Positions 1 to 10,108 are shown, numbered from the stretch's first letter. The stretch: 64,000 bases of DNA from Tolypothrix bouteillei VB521301 (GCF_000760695.4 NZ_JHEG04000001.1:4174895-4238894); one strand, 5' to 3'. Notes: generated from the letters alone by a model not told the origin. A program made the numbers and translations.

Positions 1-115
1 GGGAACCCCGCCTGCAGGGCTGGTCTCACCAGTCCCCTACGGCGGGAAACCCGCCTGCAGGGCTGGTCTCACCAGTCCCCTACGGCCGGAAACCCGCCTA
101 CAGGGCTGGTCTCAC
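1..115. repeat. 43-bp tandem repeat, array 1
   Basis: Two full 43-bp units (30-72 and 73-115) and one partial unit (1-29) follow head to tail. Each contains a GC-rich stretch with gggaaacccgcctgcaggg and ends in ggctggtctcac. The last unit runs into attagctatta. The same units recur at 35195-35280, again followed by attagctatta. There are no unique spacers, so this is not CRISPR. The array may continue beyond the left edge. Confidence 0.85.
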
Positions 116-124
116 CATTAGCTA

Positions 125-2803
125 TTACAGCCAATTCCCAATTAAAACATAAGCTGACCAAAAGCTGGGTGTGTTAAAGTTGGGATGCTTCAACATTTGC
201 AGCTGGGCGCGGCGGAGAGCTTCGGCTTTTGAGATGTTGGGATTTTTGAGTTCCCGGTAAAAAGCACCAACAAATTGGGCTGTTGATTCATCATCTATTT
301 GCCATAAAGAAGCGACTGTACTGCGTGCGCCTGCTTTGATAGCAGCCCCAGCAAGACCGAGTGCTGCTCGGTTGTCTCCGGCGGCTGTTTTACAAGCACT
401 TAAAACTAGTAGTTGTACTGCTTCTGGTCTGATATCATCCCGACTGCGAAGGATACTACCAAAATGAGCAACGTCAATTGGTCCATCGGAAGCCAAAATA
501 AAGGTTTTATCAGCCCGCGAACTAAACTCACCATGGGTAGCTAGATGCACGATATTGAATGGAACATTACTGACCTTTTTTTCTAAAGCTTTGCTAGTAA
601 ATTCTCGATCTAGCAAGCTAGTGGTTGATACACCAGCTTGGGTAATTAAGCTTAATTCTGTTTTGATAGCTGGCAAACGTGAAAACCGACCGGAATATTC
701 TGGCGGTGGTTCGGTTAGTCCCGCTGTCAGAGCGTTTAGATGCTGTCGCACAAGTGGTTTGGGTTCAAAAAGTTGTAAACCCACGCTGAGGGCAACGGCG
801 TACTTTTCAACTAAGTACTGCTTACCATCATAAAGAACTGTTGGTGGTATGTTTCGCAAAGCTCCGTCTAATACAAAGACTAGGGTATTGACTCCACTTG
901 CTTGTAATTCTGACTCTATAGGTTTGATTAACCAATTATAAACCTGTTGTGACTTTGTTTTGAATGCTTTAATCGCAGATGGTTTGACCAGATTTTGCCG
1001 CAACTCACTTAATGTTTTTTCCACTTCTGGTTGGGAAATTTGCTGACCGTAGACTCGCAAGGGTTGTTTGGGAATTTTTACGATGACTTGGAGTTTGTTT
1101 TCCAAAATAATTGGATAGAGAATAGCTGCGGTTGGATTATCTTGGTCTACAACTTTATCAATAGGTACTCTCTGTCCTTGCAAACAAGCTTCCCGAAAGA
1201 AGTTATCTAGTTCTGCCAACTGTAGTGCTTCTATGCGCTGACGTGCTTTCTCTAGAATTTTTCCATCGGGTTGTCCTTGCTGAGATTGCAGGAGCAATTC
1301 TACTGATTGCCTGTAGACAGGTTCTACACTGTCTCGAAAAGTAAATTGCACGTTTTGGTTAACGGCTACAAGATCGCTGCGGAGTGACTGAAGAGTGTCT
1401 ACCGCAGCATCATAAGCAGCGATCGCTCCTTTAGTATCTCCTTGTGCTTTGAGCAATCTTCCCAACTGCCATTGCCATCGGTAAGTAATCTCTGGTGCAT
1501 TGCTTGTTTGTGCTAGGAACAATGCTTGCTGGGTCAGCTTTTGCGACTCCGACCACTGCTTGGTTTGTTCGTATAAACTACCCAAACTGCCCAAAGCATA
1601 GGCTTCTGCACGTTTGTCCCCTAAATCGCGGGCTTGTTGGACGGCGGTGGCGAGATTCTCGCCAATTTTGGATTTTGGATTTTGGGTTTTGGATTGAGAC
1701 TCTTGATTAATTTTGGATTGAGACTGTTGGGAATTCAAACTTGAAAATCTAAAATCTAAAATCGAAAGGCTTTGAGCAAAGTTAATTCGGGCGTAGATGG
1801 CAGCACGGCTCGGAGGAAGTTGGTCGAGTTGCGATTGAATTGAAGGTATTAAATTTTGGGCATTTGCAATTTGTTTGTCTTCTACAAATAGGTCTAAAAG
1901 ATTGAGTTGTGCTTGAATTTTTGTGAGTGGTGAAGGGGCGACTTCAACTGTTTTTTGGTAATAAGCGATTGCTTGTGGTTTTTGCGGCAAAGCACGGGCA
2001 TTGTTTCCCAAACTAAAAAGACTTGCACTAATTTCTTTTGCAGATTTAATGCGTTGGGCAACTTCCAAGCTTTGTTGTAAGGCAACATTGGATTTATCTA
2101 AATCGCCAACCAGTTGGAGAACATCACCAAGCGATCGCAAACCGACTGCTTTTTCTAAGGAATCTGGTTGCGATCGCAATGTTTCGTTAACTTGCACGAG
2201 TAAAGCCTCTGCACGACGATAAAATCCTTGGGTTCTGAGTGCTTGAGCTTGATTAATGCGCGATCGCACAACGCCATTTTTATCATTGGCTTGGTGGTAA
2301 ACTTTTTCTGCATTTTGCCAAGTTACCAAAGCTTCCTCTAGTTGTCCCATCCCCAACTGCATGCGTCCTTCAATATCCAAGGTTTGTGCAAGAATTGGTA
2401 AATTTTGGATTTGAGATTTTGGATTTTGGCTGATTTTGTTTTCCGAATCTTGCTGCGTGTAACCAAGGATATCTAAACTACTTGCGATCGCTTGTTTTGC
2501 CTCATTCCATGCACCAAGTTGTTGGTAAGCAAGGGAAAGATTGCTTAAAGTAGCCGCACGACTGATTGCATCCCCTTGCTGCTGGTATTGTTGTGCTGCT
2601 TGCTGCAAAACTTGCACTGCTTCAGAATAGCGTCCGCCATCGTATAGTACTTTCCCCTGTTGCAGTAAAGCAATCGGGGAGGCAAGAGAGTGGGGAAGTG
2701 GAGGGGATGGGGGGAGTTTTGCGAAGACTGGTGAACTAAAAATACATAATATAGCTGTCACAACAGCTAGAAGAGAATAACGAGTTAAATTTAATTTTTT
2801 CAT
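125..2803 (-). CDS. Secreted TPR-CHAT domain protein
   Basis: An 892-residue protein with an N-terminal signal peptide (hydrophobic core ending near SPVFA, about residue 28), then TPR-like helical repeats (about 45-480) and a C-terminal CHAT caspase-like peptidase domain (about 560-892). The caspase-type dyad is visible: His757 in HLATHGEF and Cys804 in SACKTA. CHAT domains are cysteine-protease relatives; in cyanobacteria such TPR-CHAT proteins are often found near two-partner secretion genes, as here, where tpsB and tpsA lie directly upstream on the same strand. A periplasmic or surface role in maturation or regulation of the TpsA exoprotein is inference. Two low-complexity linkers (about residues 125-135 and 355-380, QNPKSKI-like) are encoded by heptamer repeat DNA. 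The start is the ATG just before the signal peptide. Confidence 0.88.
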   Translation of the reverse strand: MKKLNLTRYSLLAVVTAILCIFSSPVFAKLPPSPPLPHSLASPIALLQQGKVLYDGGRYSEAVQVLQQAAQQYQQQGDAISRAATLSNLSLAYQQLGAWNEAKQAIASSLDILGYTQQDSENKISQNPKSQIQNLPILAQTLDIEGRMQLGMGQLEEALVTWQNAEKVYHQANDKNGVVRSRINQAQALRTQGFYRRAEALLVQVNETLRSQPDSLEKAVGLRSLGDVLQLVGDLDKSNVALQQSLEVAQRIKSAKEISASLFSLGNNARALPQKPQAIAYYQKTVEVAPSPLTKIQAQLNLLDLFVEDKQIANAQNLIPSIQSQLDQLPPSRAAIYARINFAQSLSILDFRFSSLNSQQSQSKINQESQSKTQNPKSKIGENLATAVQQARDLGDKRAEAYALGSLGSLYEQTKQWSESQKLTQQALFLAQTSNAPEITYRWQWQLGRLLKAQGDTKGAIAAYDAAVDTLQSLRSDLVAVNQNVQFTFRDSVEPVYRQSVELLLQSQQGQPDGKILEKARQRIEALQLAELDNFFREACLQGQRVPIDKVVDQDNPTAAILYPIILENKLQVIVKIPKQPLRVYGQQISQPEVEKTLSELRQNLVKPSAIKAFKTKSQQVYNWLIKPIESELQASGVNTLVFVLDGALRNIPPTVLYDGKQYLVEKYAVALSVGLQLFEPKPLVRQHLNALTAGLTEPPPEYSGRFSRLPAIKTELSLITQAGVSTTSLLDREFTSKALEKKVSNVPFNIVHLATHGEFSSRADKTFILASDGPIDVAHFGSILRSRDDIRPEAVQLLVLSACKTAAGDNRAALGLAGAAIKAGARSTVASLWQIDDESTAQFVGAFYRELKNPNISKAEALRRAQLQMLKHPNFNTPSFWSAYVLIGNWL

Positions 2804-2923
2804 ATAAAACTCCTATTTGATTTTTGAAACACAAGTAGGGTGGGTATTGCCAACCCAAAAATTTATACGATTGCCTGCCCACTCTATGAGAAGAGAATAA
2901 CGAGTTAAATTCAATTTTTTCAT
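2769..2923 (-). repeat. Duplicated 5' end of the TPR-CHAT gene
   Basis: The first 35 bp of the CHAT coding sequence (2769-2803) recur almost exactly 120 bp upstream at 2889-2923, including the ATG. The upstream copy leads into non-coding sequence. It looks like a short tandem duplication that left a decoy start. The rest of the 2804-3076 gap shows no gene. Confidence 0.8.
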
Positions 2924-3076
2924 TATATTTTGTTTAAGAGGAAGAAAATCTTGGAGGCGGAACCAGTCATATTATGTCTGGTTAAAGACTTATGATTAGG
3001 GCACATGGGGGACTGGGGAACGGGTTTTGCACGGAACCTTTAATCATCACTAATCAACCGGGCTTAATAGGATTCA

Positions 3077-4921
3077 TTAAAAGGGATTAGCAATAATGGA
3101 AAAATATAAACCGTTTTCTTGCCAAGTGTCCTTATTTCCAGAAATTGAAATTAACGGAATACCCCACTCTATGCGTGCTGTCAGCCAGTTTTCTAATTGC
3201 AAGCGCAGCCCAAATCCAACAGAGGCGAGTGTATTTTCTTCTAGTTCGGCATCTGGGCTGGGTCTACCGGAACGGTTCCAAACAGTACCTACATCAAAGA
3301 AAGGCGTCACTTGTAAAACGCTACCACGCCGCGAAAACCGTACAATGGGAATGCGGACTTCAGCAGAAGCAAAGAAGCCATTATCTGTAAGCAGCGCATC
3401 TTGGCGGTAACCTCTAACACTTTCCAAGCCACCCAAGCCAAATTGCTCAAATGGAACTAGGGGTCGATCTGCAAATTGCAAATCTCCTCGTAAGAGAAAG
3501 AGAGTATCGGGTGCTAGCAGCCGCACCCACTGTGCTTGTCCTCTCCAAGCAAAGAAACTATTGGAATCGAAAGCATCAAGTCCCAAACTGAACTGAGAAC
3601 GCACGGCAAATACCTGTTGGCTGCTGCGTTGAGTCCATTCTTGGAAAAAACGTAAGGCGGTTACTCGAGTTTCGCCCTCTTCATTTGCACCAAACGCTGG
3701 AAAGGGGATTTCCCCTTGATTGTCCGGGTTTAAGGTAGCTTCACTTTCCCGGCGAGTTGCTGTTAAACCTACAGCAAGTTCGCGAGTTGGAGTTTGGATT
3801 ACGGGTTGTCGTAGGGTTAATTCGTAATAACGGGAATTGGATTGAATGTCAAGGATATTAAAAGGTTCTTCTATGACGTTGCTATCAGAAATACCAAAAT
3901 TGAACGAAATAGTTCCATTCCGAGCATTGATAGGAAAAGTATAACCAAAGTCAAAGGCATTACTGCCATCAGTATTGGTATAGATAGCGCTAATGCTATC
4001 ACCAAATCCCAAAAGATTGGCTTCGCTGACTTGAATTTGACGGCGAAAACTACCAACAGCCGGAGAGCGTCCGTTATCTAAAACTAACTGAACGTTAAAG
4101 GTGTCTGCTTCCTTCACCCGTACTTCTAACAAACTCACTCCCGGACGCGAACCTGCTGATAATTCTGCTGACAAATTATCAATGAGAGGATTGAGTTGTA
4201 ACAATTGTAGTGCTTGAAGCAAGCGATCGCGATTGAGGGGTTTTTTTGTAGCAATAGCAAGTCGGCTTCGCACGTAGCCCGGTCTCAATCTGCGGGTACC
4301 CGTTACTTTGATGTCTTCTAAGGAACCTTCTACGACCCGTATTTCTACGACCCCATCTTGAAGCTTTTGAGTGGGAATGTAAGCTCCTGATGTTATATAA
4401 CCTTTTTTAACATAAAGTTCAGTAATCGCCGCACGTGCTTGGAAGAGTTCTGCTAGGGTTATGGGTCTATTTATATAGTCTTTGAGAACTTCTGCAAATT
4501 CTTTTTGACTAAAGACTGTGCTACCTGTTACTTTAAATTCTTTAACACTAATGGTTTGGGGAACATCTCCTGGAGTGGTGTCGGGAGTTCTCGGTGTGGT
4601 TTCCGGTGGGAGTAACTGTTCAGGGGGCGGTAGGCGGAAAGGTGGTTCTGGTGCTGGTTCTGGAGGTGGGGGTTCTGGTATAGGTTGAGTGGAAGGGGGT
4701 TCGATGTCTCGTGGGTCGATTGGTTGTACATTAATGGGTCTTTGAGGTTCTCGTGGAAGGGGAACTTGGGCAGAAACACTGGGAGTGAGATTTTGGGTTT
4801 GTGCTGAATTAGCAACCTGCGCTTGTACAGATTTTATTAACAAAGTGCAAGAAATTGCCACTGAACTTAAGCAACAGCAATACTGATAGATGCTTAATCT
4901 TTGGCGGAAGTTACGGGGCAT
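3077..4921 (-). CDS. ShlB/FhaC/HecB-family TpsB outer-membrane transporter
   Basis: About 614 residues from the chosen ATG at 4921. The frame stays open upstream to 5023, but the 4921 start begins MPRNF, leads into a hydrophobic signal segment ending near SVQAQ, and overlaps the upstream tpsA stop by 11 bp, the usual sign of translational coupling. After a Pro/Glu-rich linker come POTRA-type domains (ISVKEFKVTGSTVFS, then a second unit with EIRVVEGSLEDIKVTG) and a C-terminal Omp85-type beta barrel with the conserved GGLESVRGY motif and a barrel strand ending in F. The family exports TpsA exoproteins across the outer membrane. The adjacent TpsA is the obvious substrate. Confidence 0.93.
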   Translation of the reverse strand: MPRNFRQRLSIYQYCCCLSSVAISCTLLIKSVQAQVANSAQTQNLTPSVSAQVPLPREPQRPINVQPIDPRDIEPPSTQPIPEPPPPEPAPEPPFRLPPPEQLLPPETTPRTPDTTPGDVPQTISVKEFKVTGSTVFSQKEFAEVLKDYINRPITLAELFQARAAITELYVKKGYITSGAYIPTQKLQDGVVEIRVVEGSLEDIKVTGTRRLRPGYVRSRLAIATKKPLNRDRLLQALQLLQLNPLIDNLSAELSAGSRPGVSLLEVRVKEADTFNVQLVLDNGRSPAVGSFRRQIQVSEANLLGFGDSISAIYTNTDGSNAFDFGYTFPINARNGTISFNFGISDSNVIEEPFNILDIQSNSRYYELTLRQPVIQTPTRELAVGLTATRRESEATLNPDNQGEIPFPAFGANEEGETRVTALRFFQEWTQRSSQQVFAVRSQFSLGLDAFDSNSFFAWRGQAQWVRLLAPDTLFLLRGDLQFADRPLVPFEQFGLGGLESVRGYRQDALLTDNGFFASAEVRIPIVRFSRRGSVLQVTPFFDVGTVWNRSGRPSPDAELEENTLASVGFGLRLQLENWLTARIEWGIPLISISGNKDTWQENGLYFSIIANPF

Positions 4922-7739
4922 GACACAATAGTGATAGGGGAACAGAAGATTCACGCGGTGGTGCTTGAGCAACAAGGATAACATTGCCGTTTTTATCGAC
5001 AATCCACCCCTGTGCTTCGACAATTTTATGGGAATCAGAGTTTTTAAGAAAGGAATTGTGACGATTGTTGCTTGTTTGTAAAGATTCCTTTGAACTTAAG
5101 GGATTTCCCATAGCTGGGTCGAGAGCGATCCAGTTTGCGATCGTTGCTTCTTGTGTCAGTGGTTCTGTGGGGCTCGGCGCTACCCCTCCGCGTCCGATGG
5201 TAGTAAAAGAACTGCGTGCTTGTCTGTTTCCTGGGGTGCAACCTGTAGCAACTTTTTGAGATGCATCAACTAAGTTAACAGGTAGGGGAACTAACTCAAG
5301 GGGTTCTGTATCGGGTGTGTTAACACTTGTGTCACCGTTGAAATTTGGGTTTGTTTGGGAAATGGCGGTGATATCGTTTGTTGAAAGCAAATTGGGGTTA
5401 ATTTCACTTGCGTTTTTGGGATTGAGTAGCTTAACCAAATCTTGGCGATTGCGCTGCACCATACCATACATACCCGCAGCGGTTATGTTGATTTTTCCCC
5501 CACTCCCGCTATAGGCATTGGCGGTGATGTCGCTATTTTCGCCAGGGACAGCTACAATAAAGCCATCTTTTGCATTGATATTAATATTGCCACCATCACC
5601 ACCTTGTTCAGCAGTACCCGCACTTGTAGAGATTTGACTGCCATTACGCAGGAGTAGCAATTTTTGCACTTGCAGAACGATATCGCCACCATCACCGGAT
5701 GCTGTTTCGGCGTTGAATTTACCTTGATTATCTAGAAAGATATTATTAGCTTGAATTTGGAGATTGCCCGCACCTTTAGCGTTGCTGGTAGGATTAAGAC
5801 TGCTGACTGCCACTTGCGCCCCATCCCGAACCGTCAAATTGCCAGTTTGAATACTCACATTCCCTCCCTTACCAGTGGCTTCAGGAAATCCGACAAAGCC
5901 CGATCCGGTTACGCCTCCGGAAGCAGCAAGTATACTCGTAGGAAACAGTCCTCCCTTTGCAGTGCCAGTAACTTCTATGGAATCGGAAGCAAGAATAATC
6001 AGATTTCCTGCGTCACCTCTGCCTAAGGTAGAAGTTTGCACAATAGCACCATCTCGCAGGCTTAAACGCTGGGTTTCAATGGTTAAGTTTGCTGCATTGC
6101 CAGTTGAGTTGCGATCGGCACTAGCGAATAAACCACTGGGAATGACAGGATTTGTGTCAGTTGCAATGACTTGACCATCTCGAGTGAGGGCAATACCAGC
6201 CAATTCCACAGTGGAAGCTTTTGCCAACAGGTTTCCTGCCGAGCCACTATTAAATGAAATAGTGCTAATTTGGGCACCATTAAGGACACGCAATTGACCT
6301 GTCTCAAGCTTTAACTGTCCAGCAGTTCCGCCCCCATCTGTTTGAGTAAGTAATCCACTGCTCCTACCGCTGTTTTTGTTAATTCTAGAGGTACCTATTG
6401 CAGTTATAGAATCTGAAGCATTTATTGTTAAGTTACCTCCTTGACCAGACCCAGCAGTGGAGGAAAAGATTTGTCCTCCCTGTTGAAGAAGCAATTGCTG
6501 AGTGTTTATTATTACGCTGCCAGCATGACCAAGTCCCTGAGTTGCAGCCGATATACTACTAACAGCATCACGACGAGTACTGACAAAGCCGCTCACTTCT
6601 ATGGTAGTGGCATTGACAGTTACGTTTCCACCTTGTCCCTGACCAAATGTGCTGGAAGATATCCGCGCGCCATCCCGAATAATTAACTGCTTGCTAGTAA
6701 GTGCCAAATTATTTCCAAATCCTCCAGAGTCTTCTGCAACCTCACTAAACAAGGCACTGGAAAAAGTACCGTCATCTGAAGTACCTATTAACTCTACAGC
6801 TTCTGTTGCAGTTACACTCAACATCCCTCCTTTGCCCTCGGCAAAAGCAACAGATACAATTTGCGACCCACCTTGAACCCTTAAGTTCTTAGACATGACT
6901 GCAACATCACCACCTTCATTACCACTCACATCTACTGTTGCCTCTTGAGCAAGACTGATATCTCCAAAGTTTTGTATTTTTTCATAACCCAAAGCAAAAC
7001 TTGTAGCTGTTGGAGTGAAGCTAACTAAGCCAGAACTGGCAACACTCCCTAATTCGATACGACCATCAGGTGCTGTTAAGTAACCTCCTGGCAACTCTAC
7101 CTCCCCACCCACAAGTGCTAATGTTTTCCCTGTCTGTACGACGAGACCAACAGGGACACCATTAGCATCCTCAGCCTGTGACTGATTGACAATAGAAGCT
7201 GGATTATTACCAAACTGTAAGCCAAAAGGCACGCTGACTGTTAGCAAAGGTAGAGCGTTTTCTGGGTTAACTGCACTGAACTCACTGCCATCTGTAAATT
7301 TGATGCTATTGGCTGTACTACTGACAAACGATCCACCAAGATTGAGCGACGCTTTGGGGCCAAAAATAATGCCATTGGGATTGAGAAGAAACAGGTTAGC
7401 AGAACTAGGATTACCATCCGTTTGTAAGACTTCAATTAAACCGTTGATGTTAGATACAGACGAGCCAGTTACACGAGAAATAATATTGGCAATCCCCGGA
7501 GCGTGACGAAAAGAAGCAGTGTTACCAGTAAGGATAGAAAACTGTTTAAAGCTGTGAAATAAATTGCTTCCTGCCTGTGTACCGCCCGTAATAATCTCGA
7601 CTGTACCATTTTGTGTAACAACAGAGGAATTGGGCAGAGTTACATCCTCAACAACTTGTGCTTGTGTTCGGGATGTTGCTGCTAAGTAGAAGATACACAG
7701 ACTGCTAGAAACGCAAAACACAAAACGAAAAAATATCAT
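4911..7739 (-). CDS. Filamentous haemagglutinin-type exoprotein (TpsA)
   Basis: 942 residues. A signal peptide (about 1-27) is followed by the TPS secretion domain: VVTQNGTVEIITGG, LFHSFKQFSI, NIISRVTG and NLFLLNPNGIIFG (about 30-190) are hallmark motifs of haemagglutination-activity N-terminal domains. The remainder (about 200-800) is Gly/Asn/Thr-rich imperfect beta-helix repeat, with recurrent GGN(V/L)(S/T)I and ITATG-type motifs. The C-terminal ~100 residues are less repetitive and hold two cysteines. Secretion through the TpsB gene that overlaps its 3' end is expected from family knowledge. Ligand or adhesion target cannot be read from sequence. Confidence 0.93.
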   Translation of the reverse strand: MIFFRFVFCVSSSLCIFYLAATSRTQAQVVEDVTLPNSSVVTQNGTVEIITGGTQAGSNLFHSFKQFSILTGNTASFRHAPGIANIISRVTGSSVSNINGLIEVLQTDGNPSSANLFLLNPNGIIFGPKASLNLGGSFVSSTANSIKFTDGSEFSAVNPENALPLLTVSVPFGLQFGNNPASIVNQSQAEDANGVPVGLVVQTGKTLALVGGEVELPGGYLTAPDGRIELGSVASSGLVSFTPTATSFALGYEKIQNFGDISLAQEATVDVSGNEGGDVAVMSKNLRVQGGSQIVSVAFAEGKGGMLSVTATEAVELIGTSDDGTFSSALFSEVAEDSGGFGNNLALTSKQLIIRDGARISSSTFGQGQGGNVTVNATTIEVSGFVSTRRDAVSSISAATQGLGHAGSVIINTQQLLLQQGGQIFSSTAGSGQGGNLTINASDSITAIGTSRINKNSGRSSGLLTQTDGGGTAGQLKLETGQLRVLNGAQISTISFNSGSAGNLLAKASTVELAGIALTRDGQVIATDTNPVIPSGLFASADRNSTGNAANLTIETQRLSLRDGAIVQTSTLGRGDAGNLIILASDSIEVTGTAKGGLFPTSILAASGGVTGSGFVGFPEATGKGGNVSIQTGNLTVRDGAQVAVSSLNPTSNAKGAGNLQIQANNIFLDNQGKFNAETASGDGGDIVLQVQKLLLLRNGSQISTSAGTAEQGGDGGNININAKDGFIVAVPGENSDITANAYSGSGGKINITAAGMYGMVQRNRQDLVKLLNPKNASEINPNLLSTNDITAISQTNPNFNGDTSVNTPDTEPLELVPLPVNLVDASQKVATGCTPGNRQARSSFTTIGRGGVAPSPTEPLTQEATIANWIALDPAMGNPLSSKESLQTSNNRHNSFLKNSDSHKIVEAQGWIVDKNGNVILVAQAPPRESSVPLSLLCHAP

Positions 7740-7927
7740 GGTTTTAGCTTGATACTTTGCCTTTGGGCAAGGGCGATGTCACGAATCTGTAGATTTACGG
7801 TGATGGTGAGCTAATGCATTTTTCAATTGCATAACATGGGCAGGGTACTCACCCCACAAGAGCTACATCTCAATGCAATATGCCAGTTCAATGAAGGGCA
7901 GCACAGTAGTCGATCGAGAGCCTGCTT

Positions 7928-9538
7928 TTAAAAGATAATGTCACTACTAGCAATGAAACTAGTCCCTGGTTTGAGAGAAGCAAACTGAATGGCCGCCACG
8001 CTATCAAAAGGAGAAGCATCAAAAGATAATGCTCCAGTGCTACTGTTGTAAATAAATTGATTAGTAGAGATAGCGCCGAAACCAGAGAAAATTTGTATTT
8101 TATCGCCCTCACTCCTATTGAAATCTTGAATGATATCAATACCTTCAAACTTGGAATTGAAGACGAACTTATCTGCACCAATTCCACCTGTTAGGGTGTT
8201 ATTTCCTGCTCCTCCAATTAACGTATCATTACCACTTCCACCGTTCAGGGTATCGTTTCCTTCTAACCCTGTTAAGATGTTATCGCCTCCATTACCAGTA
8301 ATAGTGTTATTCAGATTGTTGCCAGTACCATTGAGGTTGCTCTTGTCACTATCTGCAAAGCCATCAGCATATTGATTAAGATTTAGGTTATCTAGTCCCG
8401 ACCCCAGTGTCCAAGAAATCTTTGCTTTGACAGTCTCTATTCCAGTACCTGGTGAGTCAATAATTTTGTCGTTCAGGTCGTCAACAATGTAGATATCATT
8501 ACCTGTACCGCCCTCTAAGGTATCAGCACCCCATCCACCATCTAGTATGTCGTTACCGTCTCCTCCAACTAAAGTGTCATCACCACTACTGCCATCTAAT
8601 TTGTCGTCTCCTTCTGCCCCATTCAAGTAATTGTTTTTATCATTCCCCTCAATTTTGTTATTGAGATTGTTACCAATCCCCTTGATAGCAGAGCCAATAA
8701 GATTTAGATTATCCAGCCCTGAACTTAGTGTCCAGTCAACAGAAGCTTGAACTGTCTCTATTCCAGTACCTGGTGAATCAATAATTTTGTCGCCTGTATT
8801 ATCAACCACGTAAATATCATTACCTGTACCTCCCTGTAAGGTATCAGCGCCGAACCCGCCATCTAAATAATCATTTCCATCTCCACCAATTAGGTAATCG
8901 TTACCGGATTCGCCATATATTTTATCGTTGTCAGCTCCACCATCTAGAGTATCATTGCCATCACCGCCAAACAGCGCATCTTTGCCTTCCTGTCCTCGGA
9001 TTATATCGTTGCCCTGTTGACCAAGGACGATATCGTCCCCTTGACCCGCATCTACAGTATCGTCTCCAGCTCCAGCATAAACCGTGTCATCACTGGTGTC
9101 GTTATTATTTACACCTTTTAAATTAATTGTGTTATTCTGACTATCTCCTTGTGTCTTCCGGCTTGGCTTCTCATCATCTAGAATGACAACGTAAGCGGTC
9201 TGAATTGAAGATTTTGTTGTTAGTCCTATCCCAAAACCTTTGTCATTGGATAATTGTGCCGATCCATCAGCAGATAAAGGAATTCCATCCGCTTCTTTAA
9301 ATTCGTAGATTTCTTGGCTAAAACCAGAAGCAGGATTGGTTGGTTCATTAATTGTCAATAAAAAGATATTGTCCCCATCATTTTTTTGGTCGTTGTATAT
9401 CTTGATAGGAACATTCGCGTTACCACTGCTATCGAGCTCAATATTGTCGGAATCAAAAGGAATTTCAAAATCTGCGGGAGCACCTGGTCCTGGATTCCCT
9501 TCCTTACCCCATATTTCATCCCTGTTTATTCTTGGCAT
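7928..9538 (-). CDS. RTX-type calcium-binding repeat protein
   Basis: 536 residues. There is no classical signal peptide, consistent with type I secretion. Residues about 20-115 look like a partial Calx-beta-type region ending in a VVILDDE motif. Residues about 140-460 hold many GGxGxDxLx nonapeptides (GGDGNDTLDGG, GGTGNDIYVVD) of haemolysin-type Ca2+-binding beta rolls, with an internally duplicated block containing DSPGTGIETV. The C-terminus resembles the serralysin-type tail with DKFVF and IDIIQDFN. The ATG at 9538 has a good Shine-Dalgarno (aaggag, about 9 nt away). No enzymatic domain is seen, so it may be a structural or adhesive exoprotein. No ABC exporter gene lies in the window. Confidence 0.9.
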   Translation of the reverse strand: MPRINRDEIWGKEGNPGPGAPADFEIPFDSDNIELDSSGNANVPIKIYNDQKNDGDNIFLLTINEPTNPASGFSQEIYEFKEADGIPLSADGSAQLSNDKGFGIGLTTKSSIQTAYVVILDDEKPSRKTQGDSQNNTINLKGVNNNDTSDDTVYAGAGDDTVDAGQGDDIVLGQQGNDIIRGQEGKDALFGGDGNDTLDGGADNDKIYGESGNDYLIGGDGNDYLDGGFGADTLQGGTGNDIYVVDNTGDKIIDSPGTGIETVQASVDWTLSSGLDNLNLIGSAIKGIGNNLNNKIEGNDKNNYLNGAEGDDKLDGSSGDDTLVGGDGNDILDGGWGADTLEGGTGNDIYIVDDLNDKIIDSPGTGIETVKAKISWTLGSGLDNLNLNQYADGFADSDKSNLNGTGNNLNNTITGNGGDNILTGLEGNDTLNGGSGNDTLIGGAGNNTLTGGIGADKFVFNSKFEGIDIIQDFNRSEGDKIQIFSGFGAISTNQFIYNSSTGALSFDASPFDSVAAIQFASLKPGTSFIASSDIIF

Positions 9539-9707
9539 AACTTCTCACTCCTTGAAGTATGTAAAAGAGATGTGTTTATGTATTCAATGTGAATTGACTT
9601 CTTTATTTACCGACAGTTGTTACAGACCTTTACTTACTAACAACACGGAAGTTGATTTCCAACCCACTATCATGATTTACATTAATATGTTTCTGCTCTT
9701 GCACAGC

Positions 9708-10108
9708 CTCTAAGAGGTTGTTTGAAAAGTGGTTCGCTGTGTTTTTAAGCACCTATCGCTCCCCCCCAGATCCCCTTTTAAAGGATATCCATTACCCGGA
9801 TCTTTCTCAACATTTACCAGAGTAATCACTCTCGTTTTTTCTAACCCTGATTCGTTCGTTGTTCATTCTCAATAAAAATGTAATTTTTGCGAGAAGAATA
9901 AGTGCCATTTTGGCAAGCCCGGTGAAAATCTCAGCGTCCAGAATGGATTGTAGGCAGGGTTTTCAGGATTGTAAAGAAAGATGTGACTAATGCATAGCTT
10001 TTAAGGGAGGGGGAAAAGACCTCTTGAAGCCCCCAATTTATGGGGAGATTTAGGGGGATATAAACATTTTGCTACCAACAAGAGGCCTTTTAAAACATCC
10101 TCTAAGAG
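9708..10108. mobile_element. MITE-like element with 22-bp imperfect inverted ends
   Basis: The ends CTCTAAGAGGTTGTTTGAAA.. (9708-9729) and its inverted partner (10087-10108) match at 19 of 22 positions. The roughly 400 bp inside has no credible ORF. Such ends resemble IS termini common in cyanobacteria, so this is probably a non-autonomous derivative. A target-site duplication is not obvious. Confidence 0.6.

Noticed and set aside
1..115. Possible CRISPR array
   Set aside because: Units are contiguous without variable spacers and no cas genes are present.
3842..4081. Plus-strand frame inside tpsB
   Set aside because: Shadow of the tpsB coding strand; no start signal.
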